A stretch of 64,000 nucleotides of DNA from Ianthella basta (Eukaryota; Porifera; Demospongiae; Verongiida; Ianthellidae), in the NCBI GenBank assembly GCA_964019415.1, contig OZ025874.1, forward strand, positions 8,538,125 through 8,602,124. Direction: 5' to 3'. The notes under the pieces are model-generated. The model searched no databases. It was not told where the DNA came from and saw only the letters and a program-made list of their open reading frames with translations. Both the position numbers and the translations under genes were made by a program. Below, piece by piece: positions 1 to 16,885 of the stretch. The first letter of the stretch is position 1. Each line of letters begins with the position of its first letter.

Positions 1-257
1 ACCCTCCCTCAGCACCCTCCCACTACACATCCTCCCTCAGCACACTCCCACTACACACCCTCCCTCAGCACCCTCCCTCAGCACCCTCCCACTACACATT
101 CTCCCTCAGCACACTCCCACTACACACCCTCCCTCAGCACCCTCCCACTACACATCCTCCCTCAGCACCCTCCCACTACACACCCTCCCTCAGCACCCTC
201 CCACTACACATCCTCCCTCAGCACCCTCCCACTACACATCCTCCCTCAGCACACTCC
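1..257. repeat. Minisatellite, about 28-bp unit
   Basis: Tandem copies of a C-rich unit of about 28 bp made of CACCCTCCCACTACACAT followed by CCTCCCTCAG, with partial units. It lies beyond the last visible ASCC2 exon, so it sits in an intron of that gene. Confidence 0.9.
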
Positions 258-287
258 CTTGACCCTTGGTGAATTCCTTAAACATAC

Positions 288-1245
288 TCATCATTCTTCA
301 ATCCATCTCTTTCCTTCTCCAGCAATGACTTCAGAGCAGGCGGCAACTTCTCCTCCAAAATAGCTGTAATGACAGCCGATGAGTCATTCCCAAACTCCTT
401 CAAAAAGGATGTAATGGTATCATTGTTGAGATACGGTAGGAACTCTTTTACCGTCTGGCATTCAGGATTTGCTGTAACCTGAAACAAACATACAAACAAA
501 CAAACAAACAAACAAACAAACATAATGTCTTGACATGATCTTTTGAGCACTGACATTACAGTAAACAACCAATGAAGCACACACAGGACAGTTGACCATG
601 AGGGCATTCAGTGTACATGGCATTGCACATACCAAAGGGCCTCTATGACATTACCCACCAACAAACAGCAGGGTGGGAGGGTGGGAGGGTGGGAATCAAA
701 ACAGATACATAAACCCCAGAGACTTCACGTCTACTTAACATACTGCAGTTGCCTTTAAGTACGGGGAACAATGTGATTCTGTGCCTGGGTAGGAGCCAAG
801 GAATCCCATTTGTGCAGCAGTCTTCTTCATAATTAGTTTTCATCTTGTCTGGCATACTTACTTTTGAAGCTACAAGCACTCATGCAATTGCATTAGACTA
901 CTACAGGCGAGACAATTCAATACACTAGCAGTAGTGCCTCCAGTCTATACACTGCACGCACGTAGCATACACAGGTACTTGCAGTCATGTACGTAGGAAT
1001 GGGTCCACTTAGCAGCAATCACCCCACACTCCTACAGCACCACAGTGAACCCTATGTATGCAGCTCACCTCAGCCACCCCAGGTGCTTCCTTCTGGTCAC
1101 GCCCACCCTCCTCTGATCTGTGGGAGGCCAGGGCAAGATCTACTGCCTCCTGAAGGTACTGTCTTGTTCCTTCAGTACTGGCAGAGAAAGCTAAGGAGGA
1201 CACTGTATGGAGCAGTACCACGCATGCACGCACGCACACACACGC

Positions 1246-1313
<68 letters not shown>

Positions 1314-3278
1314 CTCAATTACACCAGCTCTCTCACACAGAGTGAGGGGGTAACAATGGACCATTGTATGCTCTATTGTGCCAGACAGCCAAATTCGTTT
1401 AGTGTCATTCAAGCGAAGACCTGCAATACACAATACACAACTTTGGACTCCTCCTGTCCATTGTCTAGCACCTTCCACAGCCACCACTTCAGTAACAGGG
1501 ACACACAATACTGTACACACACATAAGGTTCACCTCCTTAGGAGTCAGGAACTTGGGCACACCACAAGCAGAATGGCAGCAGTAAGAGAACACTGTGTCT
1601 CACAACAGCTACTACTGCAGACACAATGTAATGCTGCTTTGTTCATGTGGCATGTAGTTGACATGTGATCAGCATGTGACAGACATGTGACCAGCATGTG
1701 ACCAGCATATGACAGACATGTGACCAGTATGCGGTTGACGTGATCAACATGTGATTGACATGTGATGGCCATGTGCAGTACCATAGGAGGGATACATGCT
1801 TTGTTTGTTAGCATCCATCACTCTCTCCACCATCTCCTTGAAACTGTGCTGGCGTTCAAACTGCTTCAGGAATCTGCACCAAGAAGTTGTCAAATGTATG
1901 ACCACATGCACCATCTTATAAATAACCGTCACAATTAACTGTCACATTACTGTCATGTGACTGTCATGTGTCTTACTGGGGAGTGGACAGCAGGCTCATC
2001 AGCACAGTCATGATGTCCTCACAGCTTGGTCGTCTATAAGGGTGAAAGGTCAAAGTCTAAAAAGTCACTTGTTCCACCTTCTCCTTGCCCTCTTCCTCAC
2101 TGTGATTGTGCTTTTACAAGGCACTCTTCAAGAAGGAGATAAAGAGTGTCAATCCAACAGCATTTGGCTCTTCTCAGCTCAAATTTCAAATGAGGGAGGC
2201 TAGGGAGGGAGGGAGAAGGACAAGTGTTCATGTGTGCGTATGTACGTATGTGTGCATGTGAGTGTGTGGAACAAGTGTGTGGTGTGTACAACCAACCAAC
2301 CAATGCATTCCCTCCCACCTTATCACCTGAAGGATAAAACTGTTTGCTGTCTGTGCACTAACTTGGATGCCATCTTCTTCCAGAGATGCTGTACTGCTGG
2401 GAACACATCATCGTAGAACGCTGCAAGTTTGGTGACAGCTCCGACCTCCCAGAAGCACTTGGCACCCGGCGGGAAGACAGAAACAAAAGACCTTAAAGTG
2501 GCTGCAGTGTCCGCGAGGAAGAGGACAAGGTCTTCCACCTTCCCTCTTGTCTCTGAAGAGCTACGTACAAGAGTCAAACAGCAGAAATTGAACGAGTGTA
2601 TTTTATTCTGACTGCTATGACAAAATGATACGCACCTTTTGCTAGAGTGCTCCACTGATTGAGTTTCCTTTGCTGTCCTCTCAAGAATCTGGGATAGGAT
2701 GGAAAGAGGAGACCCTCAGGACAGCTTCACAAGTGAGTGGACAGGTTCCACTCTAGTATAGCATATCTCACGCTTGGCCCATTGCATCATGACAACACAC
2801 ACCTGTAATAATTCCTCCAGGACAGTTTTCAAGTCACTGTAATACCTGTGCAATGTGGCAAGAGGATGGAATAACAGCACACATGGTACGGATTATTGCC
2901 ATTGCACACTACTTTACGGACAGGAAGTAATTCCAAGGATTCTCACAAAGTGACCATGACCAAACAGCTGATTCTTCAGGAGCTCACTTGGGTTGTTTGT
3001 CAAACAAATTAGCCACCATTTTCTTCAATAATGGAGTGTTACAGTTGCCATAGAGATGACAGAGGTCCATTATTTTTGGCACATCAAAAAGAAAGTTTTG
3101 ATACAATATTTCTGCAAATGCATCTTCGCTGAAGAAGTCCTGTGTCGATTCTTTGTGAGTTGAGAGACGAACAAATGTGGCAAACACTCTTCTGTGCACA
3201 GACCTCTCCTTCTCGTGAGAATACTGTGACACTTCTCTATGTGTGTGTGCATGCATGCATGTTGGTATACAACATACA

Positions 3279-3334
<56 letters not shown>

Positions 3335-4139
3335 TCACTATGCACATGTACGTGCAAATAAGTACACCAGCATCTCTATATAACCATTGGTAACAGTTGC
3401 CATGGTTACGCACCTTGGAGCCAGTCTGAGGTAAGAATCCAAAAACTCTTGCAGCGAAGCATCAAATATTACCTAAACAGAACAAAATTGACTAGTTCAT
3501 GATGAGTACTTGTCAGTAGGCATGCATCCAAACAAGGAACATTTGAAGACAACTTCAGTTATATAACACAATATCTCAGTGACCATTTTACAAGGTTCAG
3601 TACATACACTGCTGAGATATGGGTGAGTAGGAATAGCAGGTGCGTAGTGAGTGTGCCACCGCTGCAGTCTCTCTCTACCTGGATCCAGAACTGAGCGTGG
3701 TCCAACGTCAGCAACCAGCGGAGGTCTCGGTCCATCAGTTCTATGGCTTCTGCCCACTGGGGGTCACCTCGGCTGGCACATCCATATGGTAGGAATTGTA
3801 CACTCTGGCACCATGATGGATCCTGGGGGAGGGGGGGGAGGGGGAGGGGGATGGGGAGGGGAGGGAGGGATGTGACATGAGGATTTGAGGACGGGGGATG
3901 GGGAACTAGGTGAGAGCGGAGTAAAGGAGGAGGGGTAGTAGGATATGATAGAAGAATGGTAGAGGAAGGGAGAGTGTCGGATACCCAAGAGGCCTTACGT
4001 GTAGCGGTGTGGTAATAGCTCATCTGTCTGCAGGACTCACCAAGGCCGACAATTCCTCTTCGCGACCAGTTCGAGGATCAAATTGACATCTCTTTCGCTT
4101 TTCCAAAGGAAGCACAGGCTTGACTGAAGTGGTAGCCAT
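288..4139 (-). CDS. ASCC2: ASCC2, activating signal cointegrator 1 complex subunit 2 (3' end outside window)
   Basis: Twelve phase-consistent exons on the minus strand: 4139-4041, 3822-3679, 3472-3414, 3236-2988, 2845-2803, 2688-2636, 2560-2363, 2172-2101, 2033-1977, 1873-1796, 1177-1069 and 478-288 (about 450 codons). Signature blocks seen: DLRWLLTLDHAQFW, VRLSTHKES, AEILYQNFLFDVPKIMDLC, LVLFLADTAATLRSF, and a CUE domain in the last exon (VKEFLPYLNNDTITSFLKEF followed by AILEEKLPP). These follow the order of human ASCC2. In the family, ASCC2 binds K63-linked ubiquitin through its CUE domain and partners the ASCC3 helicase in alkylation repair and ribosome quality control. The ATG at 4139 opens the first exon. 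The final visible exon ends with a GTATGT donor after NDE, matching the human NDEF stretch, so the C-terminal third lies left of the window. The exon 10 donor (GTATCC) is the weakest junction. Confidence 0.92.
1230..1313. repeat. (AC)n microsatellite
   Basis: Interrupted AC run in the ASCC2 intron upstream (on the minus strand) of exon 11. The long His/Thr or Cys/Val reading frames across it are repeat artefacts. Confidence 0.95.
1660..1775. repeat. Short tandem ATGTGAC-type repeat in ASCC2 intron
   Basis: Degenerate repetition of a roughly 10-bp motif (CATGTGACCAG, CATGTGACAGA, CATGTGATTGA) in the intron between exons 10 and 11 of ASCC2. Confidence 0.7.
3284..3329. repeat. (GA)n microsatellite
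   Basis: Uninterrupted AG dinucleotide run in the ASCC2 intron between exons 3 and 4. Confidence 0.95.
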
Positions 4140-4291
4140 TCCAACTGGGCCAACGCAAATTAGTGTTCACGATCGATGTCGCTCAACGGGCCACGACGCC
4201 ATTTTACTAAGATTGCGTCACTAATTGCAAGCGACCTACGTATCAGAATATCACAGGTACAGGCAAATGAATTATGCAGTAAAAAGACAAG
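4140..4291 (-). promoter_or_regulatory. Compact ASCC2 promoter / CCDC12 3' flank
   Basis: Only 152 bp separate the CCDC12 stop from the ASCC2 start. On the minus strand it holds AAAATGGCG, which resembles a YY1 site. The same ATG opens an 11-codon upstream ORF that closes before the ASCC2 ATG. No AATAAA was seen for CCDC12. That this is the promoter is inferred from position. Confidence 0.45.
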
Positions 4292-5081
4292 TCAGTCAGA
4301 GTCCGAGTCGTTCTTCTCCTCCTCAGCCGCAGTGACAGCGGATGCCAGGTCCCCACTGCCTTGCTCCGCCATTATCCTGTCTCTTGTGAGTTCAGCAATG
4401 GCTCGCTGAGTGCGCTTGTCTAGGCGGGACAGCTTCTTTGCAATGTCACGCTTCAAATCCCTACAAAATACACAGAGACACACTAGTGACAAATTACATG
4501 CACCACACAGAGGGGACTGGCGCATAGCACAAACGAGGACTGTTTGGTGGTGTCAACTAACAGGTCCAACATAGTACACCACTAAAGTGGCCATAGTCTG
4601 TACAGCTGCCTGCTGTTCCGACCTCCATCATCGCTTGGCTGGAACCTATTCCTGCCACGTGATGACATCAGCGTACAAAAATGGAGGCAGGAAGAGCGGT
4701 CGGTAGCTCATGTAGCCAGTCCCTATTTCCACTTCCATTCCAAGTTAGCCTCGCCCTGTGGAACATCTGTGAAATAGGGACTGGCTACACGAGGCTAAAC
4801 GGATGGCTATGGATCATACTATAGTGCTATGTCCTATAACTGACCAATCAGGCTACTTCAGCAACTGACCAATCAGGTTACACCCCTAGTTCAGCAACTG
4901 ACCAATCAGGTTACACCTCTAATTCAGCAACTGACCAATCAGGTTTCCTTGGAGCCAGGTTGGTCAAGTTGACCTCATCCACTGACTCTTTCTCCTTGAG
5001 TACCTGCAGCTGCTCAGTGACCTCCTCCTCAACTGTACAGTGAGTGGAGAAGGTAAACACATACAGACACTTGTGTAGGTG

Positions 5082-5173
<92 letters not shown>

Positions 5174-5668
5174 CGTACACAACACTCACACGTGTGGACA
5201 CACCTTTTTCCGGCCTTGCTTTTTCCACTTGTTTAGTCTTCAAATCTGTGTCTGTGGGCACATAGTTTCTGAACTTGATTATTGGCTTTTTGCTACAAGA
5301 AGAGTAATAAAACCAATTGTAAGTTTAATACTTCATATTAGTACATCTGACCAATTTCATGGTCATCATTGCAACCAGAAAACGTCAATGCGAACACAAA
5401 ATTCACTACTATCAAATGATACTAACAACACACCTTTCACTACTCCCTTCGTCCTCCTTCTGCATGTAAAGAAGAGGACTGCGTTTGAGTGTGTGGACTA
5501 GAGTGCAGATGTCTTAAACTAAACAATTGACAGTTCCACGGGTTAACGATATGAGTCCCTACGTACATTACTCAATCCATCACGCCTCGCTTTCAAGGCC
5601 TGCAGCTTCGCCTTCCTCTGTCTTGCCTGTTCTTCAAGATCGCCCACATCCGTACCGCCAGCAGACAT
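4292..5668 (-). CDS. CCDC12: CCDC12, cwf18-family spliceosomal coiled-coil protein
   Basis: Five exons on the minus strand: 5668-5567, 5459-5434, 5292-5204, 5032-4936 and 4460-4292, about 160 codons in total, close to the human length. Signatures are LEEQARQRKAKLQALKARR at the N-terminus, FRNYVPTDTDLK, VNLTNLAPRKPDWDLKRD, IAKKLSRLDKRTQRAIAEL, and the tail LASAVTAAEEEKNDSDSD. These match human CCDC12 block for block. The family is a component of activated spliceosomes (yeast cwf18). The protein is charged and helical throughout, with no membrane segment. The start is the first ATG of the conserved N-terminus. It lies 105 bp downstream of the AGPS stop and 152 bp upstream of the ASCC2 start, all on one strand. 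The exon 4 donor sits in a tandem repeat that copies the same 5' splice site. Confidence 0.95.
4711..4798. repeat. Small nested inverted repeat
   Basis: An 18-bp arm at 4711-4728 (TGTAGCCAGTCCCTATTT) is mirrored at 4772-4789. A shorter pair TTAGCCTCG/CGAGGCTAA lies at 4745-4753 and 4790-4798. It looks like a short MITE in the last CCDC12 intron. Related words (TAGGGACTGG, ACGAGGCTA) occur near 27.0-27.15 kb. Confidence 0.7.
4836..4943. repeat. Tandem repeat carrying copies of the CCDC12 exon 4 donor site
   Basis: Four copies of AACTGACCAATCAGG at a spacing of about 25-33 bp. On the minus strand each reads CCTGATTGGTCAGTT, and the rightmost copy is the real exon 4/intron junction (GATTG|GTCAGT). 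Confidence 0.85.
5082..5172. repeat. (AC)n microsatellite
   Basis: About 90 bp of AC repeat in the CCDC12 intron between exons 3 and 4. Confidence 0.97.
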
Positions 5669-5773
5669 TTTGGGCGTTTGCACATTGGAATAATCGCTCT
5701 ACTCGTTTATTAAAAGGTCCTCCTACTATACACTACGATTGGCAATAAATTGAGCGTTACGGTATCTGCAATG
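5669..5773 (-). terminator. AGPS 3' UTR with AATAAA, overlapping the CCDC12 promoter
   Basis: On the minus strand an AATAAA hexamer at 5711-5706 follows the AGPS stop by about 63 nt. Expected cleavage 10-30 nt further on would fall almost at the CCDC12 ATG (5668). The CCDC12 start site must therefore overlap the AGPS 3' UTR, unless the pair is processed from one transcript. Confidence 0.6.
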
Positions 5774-12357
<6,584 letters not shown>

Positions 12358-12471
12358 TTTAATCACGTGACACCTGGAACCACGCCCCACTCCTGATGCA
12401 TGACCGTGGACCACTCGTGACTAATTAAGGTGCTGAGCAAGCAAATTAGCATCCCTAATCGCCCGAAGAAG
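12358..12471. promoter_or_regulatory. Divergent promoter between AGPS and the secreted hydrolase
   Basis: 114 bp between the two start codons. It contains TCACGTGAC at about 12362 (E-box/CLEAR-type) and CCACGCCCC at about 12380 (Sp1/KLF-like). The AGPS ATG reads out of the left side and the hydrolase ATG out of the right. The bidirectional role is inferred. Confidence 0.6.
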
Positions 12472-15360
12472 ATGCTACGTGCAGGGGCACCAATAGGGCT
12501 TCTTTTCCTTACCATCTGCTTTTGCAGCTTCGCCAGTGAGACTCAACTCCTCTACAAGAAGCTAGCAGGCCCAGCATCGGAGTTTACAGACTTCTCTCAG
12601 CCTTCCTCCTACGATGCGGCGCAAGAGAGCCGCGCGCTAATGCTGCCCAAAGTGGAGCTGAAACCGTTCCACTTACACGAGGACCTGCAGTTCCCAGTTG
12701 ATCCCTGCAGCTTGATGGTGGTGAGCATGTTCTTCGATACGAACCAGAAGAAGCACCTGAAACTCACGTTCACGGACCCCACCGGCAAAGAAGTAACTCC
12801 AGACAAAGTTCTAGACGATTACCTGGGAATAAACACGGGTGACTTTTACCCATGTAACTCGTACGTGTTCCAAAAGCCGTCTATTGGCCGCTGGGACGTG
12901 CGTGTACGCTGGACGCTATTCAATAACAATTCAGCATCCTTTGTTTTCATGACCACCGACGTGTATCTCACAGTGGCTTTCCAAGCTCTGGACGATGGAT
13001 CAGAGTTGAAAGTATGGACAGCCTTTAAGGATGAAGATCTTCGCCTGGGAAGAGACATTACAATGGAAGCTATGATCCCTCTACCCAGCGGTGGGATGGA
13101 CAACGCAGGGAGGCCACAGGCTAGTTCACAGGTTGTAAGAGACGCGGAGGTGACTGTTGTTGAACCAGGTGGCGGCTCTTTTACTAAAAGTATGAACGCT
13201 GGCACAAACGATGGCATTTTTGAAGCTGTGTTCCGGCCAGTGTCCACTGGCATTTACAATGCCCTTGTGAGGGTTAATGGCAAAGATTGGCAGGGGAATG
13301 AATTTGCACGTTCACTGTGGTACCTATTTAGGGTAGCAGAGCCTTCGCTGAACCTGACTGGCTCTGCATCAGCATCCCTGTACACCCACCCTATCACAAA
13401 TGCAGATATTATCACTCTTGACATTGGTGTTAAGTGGGACCCGTCGGCCAGCCCTGTATATAGAGGTTATGCAGAAGTGTGGGGTGTACTGGCTGAGAAT
13501 GAAAAGACAGAAGTGCCCGTGGCATGGGTCAGTGGCATGGTGCAGGTTAGTAAGGACAGTTTGGCAAATGAGAGCTCCCCTTATGCAGTGCGATTTGAGC
13601 TGGATAGTCGCTGGCTTGATGTTGCAAAAGCAAAGCCTCCTCTGCAGCTTCGCAACCTCACATTCGAGGAAAGTGATGGTTTTGTGAGCCTCGTGTATCC
13701 TGCCACTCTTCCGGTAACCACCGCTAATCGTCGGCTGTATGATTTCCAACCAGGACCTACAGTACCTGATATCACTTATGAAATGAGAAATGGGTTTAAT
13801 CACTATCGGTACAATTACTCCAAGGACCCCACACCAGGCAAAATTGTTCTCGTTCACGGCTACTGTACTTCAGATGTACCGTTCACAACTGAGGATTTTA
13901 CAGATGCAGCTGTGTTTAAAGATTTCGGCCAATCGCGCTCAAATGACGAATTTGCACAGTTGATTATTGAGCAAATGCAGAGTCAGGGTGTCACTAAGTT
14001 CAGCACAGTGTCCCACTCACATGGTGGCATTGCGACTCTCCACATGTACACATACTACCAGACAGGGATGGATGCTACCACGGTGAGATATCTTGTTCCT
14101 TGTGTCTGTTGTACGTGTTCAAGGCAGGGCTGTCAATATTCTGTATTGAAATGTAGCAAAATATAATAATAAAAATAATAATTGATCTTATTTAATGTGG
14201 GGAACCTTTAGCCAGAAGGCTACTCTTCCAGGCTCCCACAATACATTCATAGTACAAACAACACAGATAGACACACACACATACAGTAAATCAGTTTGTT
14301 ACTTGTTCAGTGGGGATGTCAATCAAATGTATTAAGATGCTCTTCGTTGTAATGCTGCATACTTGACTTTGGTAATGTACCTTCTGGAAGGGTTGCATCA
14401 GCTATGTAGTGTAGACAGTATAGCCAGTTGTATGGGACACGGGTAGCCTCCCTCCCAACCATCAGCTAGCACTGCAGGCATGGCCAGTGCACCATTCATT
14501 CTTGTCCTTGCTAACACGTGGTAGCATTGGGGGCCATCCATTCGCCGTCATAGTCAAATTGGCTCCCTTGTTCCATGTATGCACTCTTTCTTGTTCCTTT
14601 GCAGAGTGGGGGCCGTAAACTCCAGAGCATTGGCACACCATACTACGGGAGCCCTTTGGCTGGTCTCATTGCTGCCCTTGGGTCCCTCCTGGGCATCGGC
14701 TGTGGTAGCAATGACGACCTGACTTACTCTGCCGCTGAGCGATGGGTGTCCAAGCTGCCTCCAGAGAGCCAGAAAGAGGTGTACTACTACACTACAGAAG
14801 TATGTGTGTGGGCACTGCTGAAGTAAAGTGTGTGTGTTGCTGACTGTGTGGGTTGACTGCATGGGGTGATTGTGAGTATGGAGATGAGAGTTATGGACTT
14901 TGGCGGAGACCCTTGCTGTAGGTAGCACTTGCATGGGGAGAGTGGTATACAGTTGTGTTGCATATACACTTGGATATATTGGACTGGGATGAGTATAAGT
15001 TAACTGGCAGTGGGATTGAGAATGCATGAGGTAAGAGTGGGTGTATGTGAATGTGGGAGTGAGGGAAGAGGTATAGTTGAGGTTAGGAGGAATGTGATCG
15101 AGGATACCTCTGTGTCCTTGCCCTCTCTCTCACTCCAGTACAAATATAACAACATCCTGGACCATTTCTGCTTCCCTGGTGCCTCTGTGGTCCTCTCCCA
15201 ACCCAACGATGGAATGGCTGAGGTGGACAAGACAAACCTCCCGTATGGTACTTCAGTGGAGCACGCTGTTGGTGAATGCCACTCGGTGTTGATGCGATGG
15301 CCGCCACAGTGCAAAAATGATAAGCGTAACAGAGAGATCAATAGCGCAGCAGCACGATGA
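12472..15360 (+). CDS. Secreted alpha/beta-hydrolase, lipase-like
   Basis: Three exons (12472-14082, 14605-14799, 15139-15360), 675 codons, phase 0 throughout. The ATG at 12472 opens a clear signal peptide (MLRAGAPIGLLFLTICFCSF), so the protein is probably secreted. Residues of about 30-440 look like beta-sandwich repeats (FxPVSTGIYNALVRVNGKDW), with several N-glycosylation sequons. The C-terminal 230 residues are an alpha/beta-hydrolase: IVLVHGYC is the oxyanion loop strand, SHSHGG is the nucleophile elbow with its first Gly replaced by Ser, GTPYYGSP is lipase-like, NDGMAEVD offers the Asp and GECHS the His. The substrate is unknown. The layout of a beta-rich N-part plus a lipase-like C-part recalls proteins annotated as conditioned medium factor in Dictyostelium and bacteria; that is recollection, not an alignment. 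The catalytic Ser lies at the end of exon 1, the Asp and His in exon 3. Confidence 0.88.
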
Positions 15361-15594
15361 TCATGCACAACGCCTGGCCCAGGAGACTGTGTACAATTGT
15401 TATTCAATGTTTGTACATGTAGGCTGATCCATGTTACATGATATTATAATACTTATAGCATTACTTTATATGTAATAGTGCATTGTATGTACTGTACTAA
15501 CGTAACTTTACACTATAATAGTATGTATCATGCAGCATGAGTACTTATTTATGTACCATTTATACATACGTAATTATATATAGGCTGCAGTTGA
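15361..15594. other. AT-rich intergenic stretch
   Basis: 3' flank of the hydrolase. No gene or clear AATAAA was seen; it carries many TACATGTA-like AT-rich words. Confidence 0.6.
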
Positions 15595-16365
15595 ACAATG
15601 TATATAAATGGACTGAAGGGTAGAATGGTGGAGTTTCTGAAGGTGGCTTATATGGAGTCAAGATGTGAAGTGAAAGTTGGCAAAATGAGTAGTGAATCTT
15701 TTGGGGTGGTGAAGGGGCTCAGGCAAGGATGTGTCCTGTCACCTGCAGTGCTCGAAGATCTTCTCATTGTACATAAACTCACTGCTGAACAAACTAAGAA
15801 AGGCAGAGGTGGGTGGCAAATGCAAAGATCAGCTGACCCCAGCCTTGTTGTATGCGGCTGAGAAGCTGAAGGGAGTGTCAGGGAGCGAAGTTAGTCAGAT
15901 GTTGAAAGACTGTGTGTGGAGGGGGTAAGGAAGGAGTGGGCATCAGAAGCAAATAAAAGATCAACGCTGGCCGCGTTGCTACAGGGTTTATGGGAGGAGG
16001 CTGTAAGACGCGAGGTGTGTGCAGGTAGGGAGGAAGAGCCTCAGACAGATCATGGTTAAACTTAGAGGTGGGACGGCAGAGCTGAGAGTGCATGGAGTCT
16101 GGCAGATGGGTTGGGCTGTCAAGAGAGGATAGAAATTTGTGCACAATGTGGCTCAGGAGAAGTGGAAGATGTAGAGCACTTTCTGTTGAGATGTTGCAGT
16201 GTGACAGGCGAGAGAACAGTGCTGGAGAAGCATATGGAAAATATTGTAGTTGGGTTTCAGGATAGATGTGATGAAGAGAAGATGGCAATGGTGTCAGATA
16301 AGGCATGTACAGATGGAAGAGCAGGCAGAGTGGTAGAGGAGATGTGGATGAAGAGATGTGGATAA
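15595..16365 (+). pseudogene. Decayed non-LTR retrotransposon, RT and C-terminal CCHC remnant
   Basis: Three frame-broken pieces of a LINE ORF2. 15598-15861 carries VKGLRQGCVLSP, the reverse-transcriptase RQG-LSP block. 15731-15928 in another frame continues as SLYINSLLNKLRKAEVG and TPALLYA, the run-up to the YADD site, which is missing. 16111-16365 has CAQCGSGEVEDVEHFLLRC, the Cys2-His-Cys knuckle typical of the C-terminus of such elements. No 5' part, endonuclease or poly(A) tail was seen. The copy is dead. Confidence 0.85.
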
Positions 16366-16885
16366 CCACAAGTTCATGGTCAAAGAAAAGGCCCTTCCTT
16401 AGCTACGTTACCTGACATATATGTTAATTATACACTTACACTATGACTTTCATCTGGTGTTTTCCCTTTATAATGAATGACACTGTGTATCTAGTGCTGC
16501 ATGGGGCAGTTGCCCTAGCGTGCCTAGCACATGAGGCACTTGAAAATAATTGATATAACTGTATAGCTATTATTGTTAATGTACAAAATGATTCATGTAT
16601 TTTGATTTAAGAAGATGAATGCTTGTTAATAAGGCACACAATGAATTGTTGTTGCAACAATAATGTAATGCATGCAAAATTGAAGTTCTTCGTACAAAAT
16701 GCATAGCAGTGTGTGTGAGATTAGCTACACTTTTAACCAGACAATGGCAAGAGCTATTAATTAGAGCTATTAATTTTGTACATATCTGAGTTATACATGT
16801 ACATATGCATGTGGTATAATATTGATGAATCAAACAACTATAGCGCTGTAGCCTCCTCTTGTTTGAGTTGTTGTGGTTAGCCGGG
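16366..16885. other. Intergenic, AT-rich, no gene seen
   Basis: 3' flank of ZnT-A beyond its stop codon. No ORF with family resemblance and no obvious poly(A) hexamer close to the stop. Confidence 0.6.

Noticed and set aside
743-880. Possible extra ASCC2 exon ending at a strong AAAG|GTAAGT on the minus strand
   Set aside because: The sequence before the donor has stops in the usable frames, and exons 11 and 12 already join in phase without it.
3559-4023. Pro-rich N-terminal extension of ASCC2 exon 2
   Set aside because: It is the pyrimidine tract before the exon 2 acceptor; the exon 1 to exon 2 join at 4041/3822 restores the family N-terminus.
12430-12471. Upstream extension of the hydrolase to position 12430
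   Set aside because: It begins with GTG and places 14 polar residues ahead of a good signal peptide; the ATG at 12472 is the natural start.
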